A stretch of DNA of 64,000 nucleotides from Tiliqua scincoides (GCF_035046505.1 NC_089821.1:94686632-94750631), one strand, 5' to 3'; shown: positions 1 to 9,398, counted from the first letter of the stretch. Translations and numbers: made by a program. The notes: generated from the sequence alone by a model not told the origin.

Positions 1-367
1 AGAAATGTGTGGGGTTTTAGTCATCAGAAAAGTCCCAGCTGGAACAAAACTGTTTGGACTGCACAAACGTTAAAGCCAGTTAAATCAGCAAACATACTGA
101 ACATTTCAGGGTAGCATAAATACAGTTGACCCGACCATTTTAAACAGAGAAAATAAGCAATCTGTGACCCCATCAGAGAGTGTGTTTTGTTCTTATCTCT
201 ACTCCAGCTGGCTCACAGACTACTGGCAGCTGATGGAAATCAGTCAAGAATTCCAACGAGAAGGCATATTGACCCAGCTAGATCGACTGCATGCGTTAAG
301 CTATGTCACATTCTTTGTGACTGTCCAAGTGAATGTCTGGCTGAAAGGGTCAGAAAAGAGCAACAGT
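1..367. other. unique AT-rich sequence
   Basis: I see no coding exon and no recognisable repeat here. The short open frames have neither a compositional signal nor a protein motif. Confidence 0.4.
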
Positions 368-450
368 GCAATCCTATTCATGTCTACTTAGAAGTAAGTC
401 CCATTGTTCAGAGGGGCTTACTCCCAGGAAAGTGTGCATAGGATTGTACC
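368..450. mobile_element. short MITE, AATCCTAT-terminus family
   Basis: This unit of about 80 bp has inverted ends, TGCAATCCTAT on the left and the complement of GCATAGGATTG on the right. Its core contains AGAAGTAAGTCCCATTG and GGGGCTTACTCCCAGG. The same unit recurs near 16.9, 37.3, 34.8, 49.3 and 51.9 kb. The superfamily is uncertain. Confidence 0.6.
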
Positions 451-1059
451 CTTTTGCAATTAGTTGCAAAGAGTTGCAGACAACCTCATAGAAGATGTCC
501 TGGTAGGAAGCCATTTTTAGATGAATCAGATGTTCCTTGTGTCAAACAGTAATTTAACAATTATGTGGGTTTGTTTTACAAAGAGATAGTGATAGGCCAT
601 GCATGATCCTGTTGTTTACTGCTGCCAGTATCTGTCTTCCTTGCCAGATAGGGTGGGGTAATCAATGACCCCATTATCCCTTAAGTACTATCCTATTCTT
701 ATCAAATTGCTAGCTACTAGAAAAACTCCTGCTAGGAAAAAGGCCAATTCCATGGCTATATGTATTTGATGGTTGTCAAGCAACTGGAAAAGTACCAGCC
801 TGCTCCCCCCCCCCCATTTATGGCTATGCCATGTAATTACAAGTCCCCTGGCACCAAACAATAGCTCCACACAAATCAGCAGGCTGACACAGGTCATATT
901 TATACAATGCAGACTTCAACTTTGATGGAAACACAAAGCAAGAACTGAGGTGCATAACTCAAGCCAACTCTGGGTGCAATGATATGTTTGATACATGTGC
1001 ACTGCTACTTTTCTTTAGAACTGGTTCTCAGAACACTTACATGATGCTTCCTTTCTTAT
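451..1059. other. unique sequence with a 12-C tract
   Basis: No gene or known repeat was recognised. A run of 12 C residues lies at 804-815. Confidence 0.35.
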
Positions 1060-1450
1060 TTCCTTCAAATCCCTCCTCAGAACCCAGCATAAAGCCTTTG
1101 GCACAACCCTTTAGTCCTCATACTCTTGTGTAAGGGCCCAATTGAAACCAACTTTCCAGGCACAATGCAGCCCCAAGGTATGGAAGCAAACATTATCTTA
1201 CCTTGAGGAGGCCTCCTTGACTGCTCCCCTACATGCAGTGGACCCCATTGGCACAGCTGCATCAGGGCTGGAAAGTTGGATAGGATTCGGCCCTAAATAC
1301 AAGTAGTAACTGAAACAATCTCCCATTTGTACCCTATTTAGTCTCCTCCATTTCTCTCCCCTTCCTCTGTTGTGTCTTTTTCATTTATATCTGGATTGTA
1401 AGCCCCTCAGAGCAGGAGACCCATCCTCTCAGTCTTTCTAACGCTCCATG
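1060..1450 (+). mobile_element. LINE 3' end fragment, L2/CR1 group
   Basis: The plus strand reads like FKSLLRTQHKAFGT, the C-terminal motif of L2-type reverse transcriptases (FKxxLKTxLF). It is followed by a 3' region containing GATTGTAAGCCCCTCAGAGC and CTCCATGTACATGG, an amniote LINE-like tail. The fragment is old and strongly 5' truncated. LINE-A inserted next to its 3' edge. A related piece lies at 61641-62185. Confidence 0.5.
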
Positions 1451-1470
1451 TACATGGATTAGGTAGTATA

Positions 1471-1503
1471 TTGGCAACCTTCAGTCTCGAAAGACTATGG
1501 TAT
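1471..1503 (-). promoter_or_regulatory. LINE-A 3' tail hairpin (putative RT recognition element)
   Basis: Read on the minus strand, the tail contains AGTCT-TTCG-AGACT (1483-1496): a 5-bp stem closed by a TTCG tetraloop, followed by GAAGGTTGCCAA and then the target duplication, with no poly(A). The same hairpin is found at the 3' ends of the other LINE-A copies and of all three 5S-headed SINEs. By analogy with stringent-type LINEs such as eel UnaL2, it is probably the RNA structure recognised by the reverse transcriptase; that role is inferred. Confidence 0.7.
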
Positions 1504-2412
1504 CGCGCTCTGAAAGGTGGTTCTGGCACAGCGTCTAGTGTGGCTGAAAAGGCCAATCCAGGAGTGACAATCCCTTCCACACCGGGAGCAAGTGCAGTCT
1601 GTCCCTGGTCTGTCTCCCTGGCTATGGGCCTTCCTTCTTTGCCTCTTAGCCTCAGACTGTTGGCCAAGTGTCTCTTCAAACTGGGAAAGGCCATGCTGCA
1701 CAGCCTGCCTCCAAGCGGGCCGCTCAGAGGCCAGGGTTTCCCACTTGTTGAGGTCCATCCCTAAGGCCTTCAGATCCCTCTTGCAGATGTCCTTGTATCG
1801 CAGCTGTGGTCTACCTGTAGGGCACTTTCCTTGCACGAGTTCTCCATAGAGGAGATCCTTTGGGATCCGGCCATCATCCATTCTCACGACATGACCAAGC
1901 CAACGCAGGCGTCTCTGTTTCAGCAGTGAATACATGCTAGGGATTCCAGCATGTTCCAGGACTGTGTTGTTTGGAACTTTGTCCTGCCAGGTGATGCCGA
2001 GGATGCGTCGGAGGCAGCGCATGTGGAAAGCGCTCAGTTTCCTCTCCTGTTGTGAGCGAAGAGTCCATGACTCGCTGCAGTACAGAAGTGTACTCAGGAC
2101 GCAGGCTCTGTAGACCTGGATCTTGGTATGTTCCGTCAGCTTCTTGTTGGACCAGACTCTCTTTGTGAGTCTGGAAAACGTGGTAGCTGCTTTACCGATG
2201 CGCTTGTTTAGCTCGGTATCGAGAGAAAGAGTGTCGGAGATCGTTGAGCCAAGGTACACAAAGTCATGGACAACCTCCAGTTCATGCTCAGAGATTGTAA
2301 TGCAGGGAGGTGAGTCCACATCCTGAACCATGACCTGTGTTTTCTTCAGGCTGATTGTCAGTCCAAAATCTTGGCAGGCCTTGCTAAAACGATCCATGAG
2401 CTGCTGGAGATC
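1495..2412 (-). pseudogene. LINE-A reverse transcriptase, C-terminal part
   Basis: The frame is open for about 305 codons and ends at TAG (1495-1497). After the RT thumb region (FGLTISLKKTQVM, then FVYLGSTISD) come the conserved blocks LLYCSESWTLRSQQERKL, RRLRWLGHVVRM and LYGELVQGKCPTGRPQLRYKD. Near residue 268 of the 300-residue frame counted from the MDRF methionine is a zinc-finger-like cluster, C-T-C-S-R-C followed by H-T-R-R-C. RLRWxGHVxRM and the GEL/RYKD blocks are typical of RTE-like and related LINE C-termini. The cysteine cluster probably binds nucleic acid. The frame is cut off upstream by the inversion, so it cannot make a working enzyme. The stop codon lies inside the tail shared with the 5S-headed SINEs, leaving a 3' untranslated region of only about 25 bases. 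Confidence 0.85.
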
Positions 2413-2419
2413 TCCTCTT

Positions 2420-2494
2420 CAGCAGAGATGGCCTCCAGAGACGGTCTTCAGCAGAGACGGCCTCCAGCAGAGATGGTCCAGCAGAGACGGCCTC
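2420..2494. repeat. tandem filler at the LINE-A inversion joint
   Basis: Five units of 13-16 bp based on CAGCAGAGACGGCCTC lie between the two oppositely oriented LINE segments. The last unit runs into the RT palm segment (RDGLF), so the array looks like local amplification of element sequence at the joint. Confidence 0.75.
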
Positions 2495-2848
2495 TTCAAG
2501 ATTCTCCCCAAGATTGGATGTCCACCCAGGCTCCTCAGCATCATCAGATCTTTCCACAAGGACATGAAGGGCACTGTTGTCTTCGATGGCTCCACATCAG
2601 ACCCTTTTGACATCCAAAGCGGAGTGAAGCAGGGCTGTGTTCTTGCACCAACCTTGTTTGGGATTTTCTTCGCTGTCCTGCTGAAGCAGGCCTTTGGAAC
2701 TGCAACAGAAGGCATCTATCTCCGGACCAGATCAGACGGAAAGCTCTTCAACCTCTCCAGACTGAGAGCAAAATCCAAAGTCCAGCTGAAATGTCTGCGT
2801 GACTTCCTCTTTGCCGACGATGCAGCTGTCACTACCCACTCTGCCAAA
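2483..2848 (+). pseudogene. LINE-A reverse transcriptase palm segment, inverted
   Basis: The plus strand encodes RDGLFKILPKIGCPP, then SGVKQGCVLAPTLFGIFF (RT block with the GxxQG motif), then FLFADDAAVTTHSAK. FADD is the catalytic metal-binding motif of reverse transcriptase, and both aspartates are present. The segment belongs immediately upstream of the minus-strand piece at 2412 and was inverted on insertion. It has no start codon of its own and is a fragment of about 120 codons. Confidence 0.9.
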
Positions 2849-2884
2849 GGATTAGGTAGTAATAATAAGAAAAATAAGACTATA

Positions 2885-2988
2885 GTTGTATCCTAGGTTA
2901 AGTTAGTCATGAGTAAGGAAGTTAGTCATGACTAAGTCCTAGTTAAAACAACTTCCTTAGTCATGACTAGCTAAATGAAGGATACAAC
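2885..2988. repeat. 104-bp inverted repeat (foldback)
   Basis: The outer arms are GTTGTATCCT and AGGATACAAC. Further inside, TTAGTCATGAGTAAGGAAGTT pairs with AACTTCCTTAGTCATGACTA, and TTAGTCATGACTAAG is itself palindromic. The whole unit can form a long hairpin and begins 23 bp after the LINE-A target duplication. It could be a tiny MITE. Confidence 0.75.
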
Positions 2989-4439
2989 ACAATATGTTTG
3001 TAAAGAAAAGTATCATTGCATCGTATTTCAGATTGACTCTAATTTCCTGTCAAGTGTACAATTAGCAACAAACCCAGACTTGCTACTATATAATGTATGG
3101 AGTGGTCCTAAAAACTCAGTGTTAGCACAAAGGAAAACTTGTCATTGGTTTTTAACCCATTGTCACAATGTCCAAGAACTGTATCCCCACAAGCACATTA
3201 ATTTTCCTTTCGTGGCTATGACTGCAAGATAGGCAGTAACCTTGCCATCGACACCTGAAAGACATGTTGTGCCAATACAGATAAGCTCATCTTCCAAAGT
3301 TCATTCTGTTTTTTCAAGGACATTTTTGGAGACAAATATTTGTCCATATGAGTACCATAGCTCAAAGTATAATGAGATTGCTCATGTGGACACAATGGGA
3401 CAGGCCATTCCTGCTTGACTCGGGGACAGTTCAGAGACATTGGCTCGGTTGATGGAAACAGGGCAACCTTAGGCAAATGTTGCTAACAGATACTTTATTG
3501 GTGAGGCCTTGCTTCTACCTTCAAAGGTCCTCTGCTGCTTTTGAGTTCCTTCTCTCTTCTGTGTGAGCTTGCAACATGAGATTCAATTTCCCCATGGGAA
3601 GTGCTTTTAAACAAGTGAAACCAATGTAAAATATGAGGTGGTACAGTCAAGTGTGAGAGAGAGGCTGTGCCATATCAGTAAAGGGCTACTTAATCTGCTC
3701 TTGGGTGACAGTTATTTTTTTATAGCCCAGGCTGTTTCCCAAGCTGATCCTATACAAAGAATTTTTTTTTTTCTCTATCACTGGATTGTACTATGCATTT
3801 TCATTTAGGAGTATCAGCTTCCAAAACTAGGCCACTGAGGATTTTCTTGAATTTTCAGCTTTATGAGTCATTCTGCTAGAATAGCAACCCTGAAAAAGTA
3901 TAAAATGTTACTATGTATCTTTGTGACCTGAAATTTCTGATGTTGTTTTGTTTCAGAGATCAGTTGCTCAAGGAGAACGTAAAGCCTTTCTATAATTCTG
4001 AGGTAATTAGCATGACTAGGAAGTGAATCAGACCAAAGGCGATCTGATTCAGCAATGATGAGCCAAATACAGCCAGAGCAGGGTCCAGAAGTGACAGTCT
4101 CCCCTATTCTGTGTTCTGTGCTATTGCTAATGTTCTGCTATTCAGAGCATGGAGGCTCCATTTAGCCATCAAGGCCAATAGGTATTAATAGACCTCTTCC
4201 CCATGCATTTATCTAATCCCTTTTTTAAAAGTCACCTATGCCAAGGATATCACCAGATCCTACACTGCAAATTGTGTCATTTAACTACGTTATAGATGAA
4301 AAAGTACTTCCCTATTTTTAGTTGCGAGCCTTTCAGTCCATGTTGTTAGTCACTACAGAAGCCTTTTTGCTTCACCCAGTCTCATTTAATTTTGCTGGTC
4401 TGATTCAAGCTGAACTTTTCAAACTTTTTTTTCTGAATC
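2989..4439. other. unique sequence, no gene seen
   Basis: AT-rich sequence without recognisable coding potential. A weak match to MIR- or L2-like 3' DNA (TTGCAACAATTCTGTAAGG) lies just after it, around 4440-4550. Confidence 0.35.
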
Positions 4440-4553
4440 AATCCTCATACTTATCATTTGTATATTGCTTTCTGGGTGTGTAAAACACTTCACATATATC
4501 ATCGTGATGTTGTCCTTGCAACAATTCTGTAAGGTGAGTAATGGTGCAATAAG

Positions 4554-4776
4554 TAGTGTAGCTAGAGGGGGTGCAAAGCACTAAGTTTTACAAGGCACCT
4601 CACTGCAGCGTGTAAGCGGTCTCCTCTCCCCTCCTCTTTGAAGCCAATTCCAGGCACGGGGAAGGAAAACAGAAGCCCGGAATGGCTCTGAAGGAGAGGG
4701 GGCAGGACCACTCGCACACTGCAGTGAGGCACCCTGCAAAACTTTGCGCTTTGCACCCCCTCTAACTATACCACTG
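4554..4776. mobile_element. hAT-like MITE, GTAGCTAG-terminus family
   Basis: The left end TAGTGTAGCTAGAGGGGGTG is inverted at the right end (CACCCCCTCTAACTATACCACTG), and GCAAAGCACTAAGTTTTAC also pairs with a right-hand partner. No matching 8-bp duplication was found. Related termini occur near 15.98, 27.05, 43.79 and 47.48 kb. Confidence 0.65.
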
Positions 4777-5250
4777 AACCCAATCCTATGCCAGTTAGCG
4801 CTGGCAGAAAGGGCACATGAACTGTTGCAAATGTGCCATAAGGCCTTGTGCAGCAGGGAGGAGGCCTGTGACAAGGCCTTTTCCAATCTGCCTCTGCCAC
4901 TTGGAGCAGGTATGCACCCTGCTTGGTGGGAAGGGGTAGGAAAGGAGAGAACAGGAGCAGGGGTGGTGAAAGGGGGTGGAGGAGGGTGGGGAGGGGCAGT
5001 TCAGGCCTTAGAGGGGTGCAAGGATAGCAGCCATGGCTACTGCTGCATCCTATCTCCCCTCTCAGTCCTAAAAGCCCAACATGGGGTGGCTCAGATTTGT
5101 GCCAGTGATATCACCGACAGTCCCCATTCACTGTGGAGGGACTGAGGACTGAGAAGACATCCCGCATCCTCCAGTGGTGTGCTGGATGCCATTGGGGCTG
5201 TACTAGCCCCACTGGATTGCAGCGCTGGTCTTTTGTTAGGATTGGGCTGT
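4777..5250. mobile_element. MITE-like element, CCCAATCCTA-terminus family
   Basis: It begins AACCCAATCCTATGCC and ends TTAGGATTGGGCTGT, giving short inverted termini around a GC-rich interior of about 470 bp. It abuts the preceding MITE. There is no coding signal. The family recurs at least ten times in the window. Confidence 0.5.
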
Positions 5251-5329
5251 ATCACTGTTCACATATTGTAACTCAGAAGGCTGAGAGCAAGAGCACGGGA
5301 GAGCAGCTTGCTTAAAGGCATCTAGTGAA

Positions 5330-5399
5330 AATTTATGGCAGAGGTAAGATTGGGAATTGGAGAGAATTTATGGCAGAGGTAAGACAGGGAATTGGAGAG
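5330..5399. repeat. 35-bp tandem duplication
   Basis: Two adjacent 35-bp units starting AATTTATGGCAGAGGTAAGA differ at about two positions. The pair ends next to the 5' truncation point of LINE-A copy 2. Confidence 0.85.
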
Positions 5400-5402
5400 A
5401 GG

Positions 5403-5881
5403 TGCTGGAATCCCTAGCATGTATGCACTGCTGAAACAGAGACGCCTGTGTTGGCTCGGTCATGTTGTGAGAATGGATGATGGCCGGATCCCAAAGGATC
5501 TCCTCTATGGAGAACTCGTGCAAGGAAAGCACCCTACAGGTAGACCACAGCTGTGATACAAGGACATCTGCAAGAGGGATCTGAAGGCCTTAGGAGTGGA
5601 CCTCAACAAGTGGGAAACCCTGGCCTCTGAGCGGCCCGCTTGGAGGCAGGCTGTGCAGCTTGGCCTTTCCCAGTTTGAAGAGACACTTGGCCAACAGACT
5701 GAGGCAAAGAGGCAAAGAAGGAAGGCCCTTAGCCAGGGAGACAGACCAGGGACAGACTGCACTTGCTCCCGGTGTGGAAGGGATTGTCACTCCCGAATTG
5801 GCCTTTTCAGTCACACTAGACTCTGTTCCAGAACCACCATTCAGAGTACGATACCATAGTCTTTTGAGACTGAAGGTTGCC
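5403..5881 (+). mobile_element. LINE-A copy 2, 5'-truncated
   Basis: This copy starts in the codons for AGIPSMYSLL and runs to the 3' tail GAAGGTTGCC. It keeps RLCWLGHVVRMDDGRIPKD, an internal stop where copy 1 encodes QLRYKD, and the C-terminal CTCSRCGRDCHSRIGLFSH cluster. The tail hairpin is at 5858-5871. Its stem is intact and the loop is TTTG, as expected from decay of the CpG in TTCG. It is more diverged than the other two copies. I found no clear target duplication. Confidence 0.88.
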
Positions 5882-5884
5882 TAC

Positions 5885-5962
5885 AGACTGGTAAGATTTG
5901 AACCAGGGACATCCTGATTCACAATTCACTCTCTCTTAACTGCTGTGCTCTCCCAGTTCCCT
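5885..5962 (-). mobile_element. tRNA-derived SINE head fragment
   Basis: On the minus strand, CTGGGAGAGCACAGCAGTTA followed downstream by CCTGGTTCAAATCTTA resembles a tRNA A-box region and a B box (GGTTCAAAT). Only the head is present. Confidence 0.55.
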
Positions 5963-6487
5963 GAGATGGCTGCACTACATTTGTTGCGGCTGTTTGTGCT
6001 TGATGTTCATTAGCAGTTTTGCTGCTCTTAGCCACATCCTTTTATTGGTGTGTTTTCCCATATCTGTCGATTCTAAAGGGGATCAAGTTATGAAGGGTTG
6101 TGGGCTCCGGGGAGAAAATTAAGGAAGAAAGAAATGCTAAATGAGAAACTGAGATACAAACATGGTTCTGTAATATGTAGGTCACATTTGTTTAAGAGAC
6201 AACTATCAAGAGAGTCTTTGATTCCTTTAGAAAATCAGTTCCTTATGTGCAGCTCAAATGAACGCTGCAGACAATTTCTCAATACTGCCTACATTGGAGA
6301 ATACTTGTACTTTTTAATGATGAGGCACTGAAAAAAGAGAGAATCGTCTGCATTCTGTTGATGGGCAAACTACGCATGGAGTGATTTAGAATGGGCACAA
6401 GTAAAACTATTTATTGGCAAAACAACTCTCAAGTAGTAGTTTCGCTCAAGCCCTGAAGTCAGGCCCCATTGCACATCTAAGGATGTT
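5963..6487. other. unique sequence, no gene seen
   Basis: No recognisable repeat, RNA gene or coding exon. Confidence 0.35.
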
Positions 6488-6648
6488 AGTGGGAGCATGC
6501 TATGACGAAAAGGCATGCATAAGGTCCCTAGTTCAATCTCCAGCAGTTCCAGTTACGCCAGGATCTCAGGGAAGACATGCCGGAAATGACCCCTGCCTGA
6601 ATCTCTGGAGAGCCACTGCATTGCAGAGGAAACAACACTGGGCTAGAT
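6488..6648 (+). mobile_element. tRNA-derived SINE, left part (split by a MITE)
   Basis: GGCATGCATAAGGTCCCTAG followed by TTCAATCTCCAGCAG matches the tRNA-related head of the common reptile SINE with the 'tgcagaaggtcccaggttcaa' motif. CTGGAGAGCCACTGC and CACTGGGCTAGAT follow. The element resumes at 7202 after the inserted MITE. Confidence 0.75.
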
Positions 6649-7201
6649 CAGTGGTGTCAAATTCATTTCATACGGTGAGCCGAATAGCATTCGTTGTACC
6701 CACTGAGGGCCGGGAGTGATATCACTAGCTGATGTCAATTAACGCCAATGGTGGCCAGAAATAAGCACTTTGTTTTCATGTAGGAACTCAATAGTTGCAA
6801 ATGACAGAAGAGAAAATATGCAAATATTGATCCTTTTTCAAGATACAGGAGAGCCCAATTATCACACGGGCCATCCTTACAGCCGTGCCACTTCTGCAGA
6901 GGAATCACTTCACAGCTTAGTTTCTCTGGAAAGTGATGTTTGGCAGAAGTGATGTTGCTGAAAGAGTGGCCTGTGTGATAATTGGGCTGTCCCAGCAACT
7001 CAGCAGCATCTCCCACTCTTGGTTGTCCTCTTTTTCTGTTGCGTTTGTTGACTTCTGAGATGTTCTGTCTCTCCCTCACAGAGCCTCAGCAGAAGCAGCA
7101 TGGCTGGAAAGGTGATGCTAGGAGAGCCCAATTATCACAAGGTGGATAAAGAAGTGATGGGGGCCAAATCCAGCCCATGAGCCTTATGTTTGACACCTCA
7201 G
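6649..7201. mobile_element. hAT-like MITE, GGTGTCAAA-terminus family, inside a SINE
   Basis: It begins CAGTGGTGTCAAATTCA and ends TTATGTTTGACACCTCAGG, forming inverted termini. The flanks GGCTAGAT and GGTTAGAT form an 8-bp target duplication with one mismatch. An internal foldback pairs GCCCAATTATCACACGGGCC (near 6853) with GGCCTGTGTGATAATTGGGC (near 6969). It is non-coding. The family also occurs at 15017-15579 and 32092-32431. Confidence 0.85.
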
Positions 7202-7250
7202 GGTTAGATGGATCTATGGTCTGACAGAGTATAAGGCAGGTACATGTGTT
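7202..7250 (+). mobile_element. tRNA-derived SINE, right part
   Basis: GGTTAGATGGATCTATGGTC and TGACAGAGTATAAGGCAG are the 3' portion expected after GGGCTAGAT at 6648 in this SINE family. The sequence resumes exactly after the MITE target duplication. Confidence 0.75.
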
Positions 7251-8570
7251 GCCTTAGATGCTGCCAAAACAGCACTGATGAATAAGGGAAGCTCTGCTGT
7301 GAGCCTTCCCCATTGCCACTACCAGGCAGATTTCCTGGTGATAGGAAGATCTCATGGCAGGGGGCAGTTTGAGCTATCACATTTGCACTGAACCCTGAAA
7401 GAATCTGGGTCCAGGTTTAGCATCAGCTGAGGTCCAAACTTTTGAGCTTCATTTCTGAATTCCCACAATTACAAGTTTAGTTCCCATCATTAGAATATGC
7501 ATCGTGTGGTGTAGGGTGTGTCATGCACAGCGGAGAAAAGGGCAACACCTTTCTGCACAGCCTCAGGTTCAGGGGCGGGGGGGGGGGATCACTTGGTGGG
7601 CCTCTAGAGAAGCCACTGGTTTTGAGGGCACTGGATGATAACAATTGGTCAGCAAGTGGTCTTGAACCATGAACCAAATGAATGCTCTTTTCTGAAATAA
7701 ATCTCACATCCACAATCCACAAACCTGTCTCAACTATTTCCAACTCACCTTTGCAAAGCCTCTTCAGAGCAATTCCTACACTGCAATTTATTCCACAAGT
7801 AATAAAGAGTACATTAAACTGAAATTTATAGAGTAGCATAAAATAAATTGCTTTTAACATTAACATAAATAAAAGAGAGGGATTGCATAGGCAGGGAATT
7901 TTCAGAATTCCACATAAAACAGAGATTCTTCCATTTGTCTAGATTTCTAATGATATGGTTTATCTGGATTTCTACAGGCTTTTTATGTGTCTCGTTTTTT
8001 ATATGTCCTTAATACTACCATTTTATTTCACAGACAATTATATTGGCAAACAGGTTTATATAGAAAGAGTCATCCAAAAAGTGGTCACTGCCTTTAATGG
8101 GGGCTTCCCAAACTCCAGGCAAGCATGTCTGGGCCATGATCAGGGGTGGCTGAAGGTGCTCTACCACCCCACACTGCCTTACACCTTTACTTTTCTCCTT
8201 CTTCACATCATACATTCTCCTTCCCTCAATAAGCAAAACAGGAAGTGCAGAATGCACTGGGAATGTACTTCCCACACCCTGTTTTATTTAAAGGAGCATG
8301 ACAAGGGGGGTACTAGTCAGACTCACTGCCTTCCCATTTTACTTTCTGTTTACTGAAAATGAGTAAGAAGAAAATTGGAGTGCATGTGGACTGGGCTTCA
8401 CCTTGTGAAAATCACCTTGTGTCTTTTTGCCACTCCCTGCAGCTCAGTTCTCAACGGGAGCTGCAACGGCAACCTCACCTTTGGGCCACCTCCTCTATGA
8501 TCCCACTGAAGTAACTGAGAAGTCAATGTAAGCTGTGAATCTCGACTGCTGAGAACCCACAGAGTATAAC
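7251..8570. other. unique sequence with a G tract
   Basis: No gene recognised. A run of 11 G lies at 7577-7587. The segment is otherwise ordinary AT-rich spacer. Confidence 0.35.
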
Positions 8571-9010
8571 AAGCAGCCCAATCCTATTGGGCCTATCCAC
8601 TGGTGGAACTAGCATTGCACCAACGAACACTGCCTTACGGAAGCAATGGGGGGGGGAGCTAAGAGCCTATTGGGATGTAATGCTGCCATAATTTGTGTTC
8701 CACCAGCATTAACTGCCTTATGGCAGTCGTAAAAGCCCTTCCAGCAGCACGCAGAGTCGCCAGAACCTTCACCTGTGCACCAGAGGATCCTTGTGGACCT
8801 GACGACACACATAAGGAGGTGGGGGAGGGAAGATGGGGGAGGGGAAATCAGAATTGGCTTGGGACAGGGCAGAGTGATGTGGTGATGTGGCCAGGAGGAA
8901 GGCAGAATGGGGCAGCAATGGCTCTGGGAAGGGGGTGGGCTTGGTTGGCAGCAGTGGCTGCCAAATCCTAGCCCCCTTCCTAGACCTGATACTGTGGCTC
9001 AGATTCACAC
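8571..9010. mobile_element. CCCAATCCTA-terminus family element
   Basis: It begins CAGCCCAATCCTATTGGGCC. The GC-rich interior and the near-terminal AAATCCTAGCCCCCTTCCTAGACCTG resemble the family members at 31.4 and 52.0 kb. The right end is poorly defined. Confidence 0.4.
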
Positions 9011-9240
9011 AGACCTGAATCAACAATGTTGCTAGCACAGGTCTGAGTAGATCTCGCCACACCATGAGGCTTGCACCTGGGTAAGGAAACAAAATGATGC
9101 CACAGGGATGCTATGGGATCAGTGAGGTTAGGTACAAGGGGTACCCTGGGGGGAAGGCGTACCTTCCATGCCATCAGAAGAATCCAGCAGAAACACTCAG
9201 GAAGCCAGCAAGAAGTGCTAAAATATCTCTGAATGCTGCA

Positions 9241-9398
9241 GAGACCTTCCAGAGACTTCAGGGACCTTCAGAATCCAACCCACAACCAGCACAGACCCCT
9301 TTAAAATGGCTGGCAGAAGCTTCTGCCAGCCATTTTAAAGGGGTCTGCACTAGTCACAGGTGCCATTTTGAAGACCCCTGCAGCCTCTGAAAGGTCTC
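9241..9398. repeat. inverted repeat with a perfect 56-bp central palindrome
   Basis: The centre (9292-9347) is an exact palindrome with no spacer: two 28-bp arms meet at AAGCTT, reading CAGACCCCTTTAAAATGGCT outward to inward. Outside it the arms continue, diverged but alignable, from GAGACCTTCC (9241) to the complement of GAAAGGTCTC (about 9398), giving arms of about 79 bp. It is probably a foldback element or MITE. Confidence 0.9.

Larger units (their letters stand above)
1456..2861 (-). mobile_element. LINE-A copy 1, 5'-inverted (twin-primed), with target duplications
   Basis: A non-LTR retrotransposon flanked by the 13-bp direct repeat GGATTAGGTAGTA (1456-1468 and 2849-2861). The 3' part (about 2413 down to 1470) lies on the minus strand and encodes the C-terminal third of the reverse transcriptase protein. 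The upstream part (about 2483-2848) lies on the plus strand and encodes the RT palm. The two parts are contiguous in the ancestral element: the plus part ends at HSAK and the minus part starts at DLQQLMDRF. This is the structure left by twin priming. A short tandem array sits at the inversion joint (2420-2494). The clade is not assigned; the tail is unlike BovB as I recall it. About 98 percent identity to the 50-kb copy suggests a fairly recent insertion. Confidence 0.9.

Noticed and set aside
1456-2861. Assignment of LINE-A to BovB
   Set aside because: The 3' end lacks the BovB-type tail I recall, and the C-terminal zinc cluster is unlike it; left unassigned.
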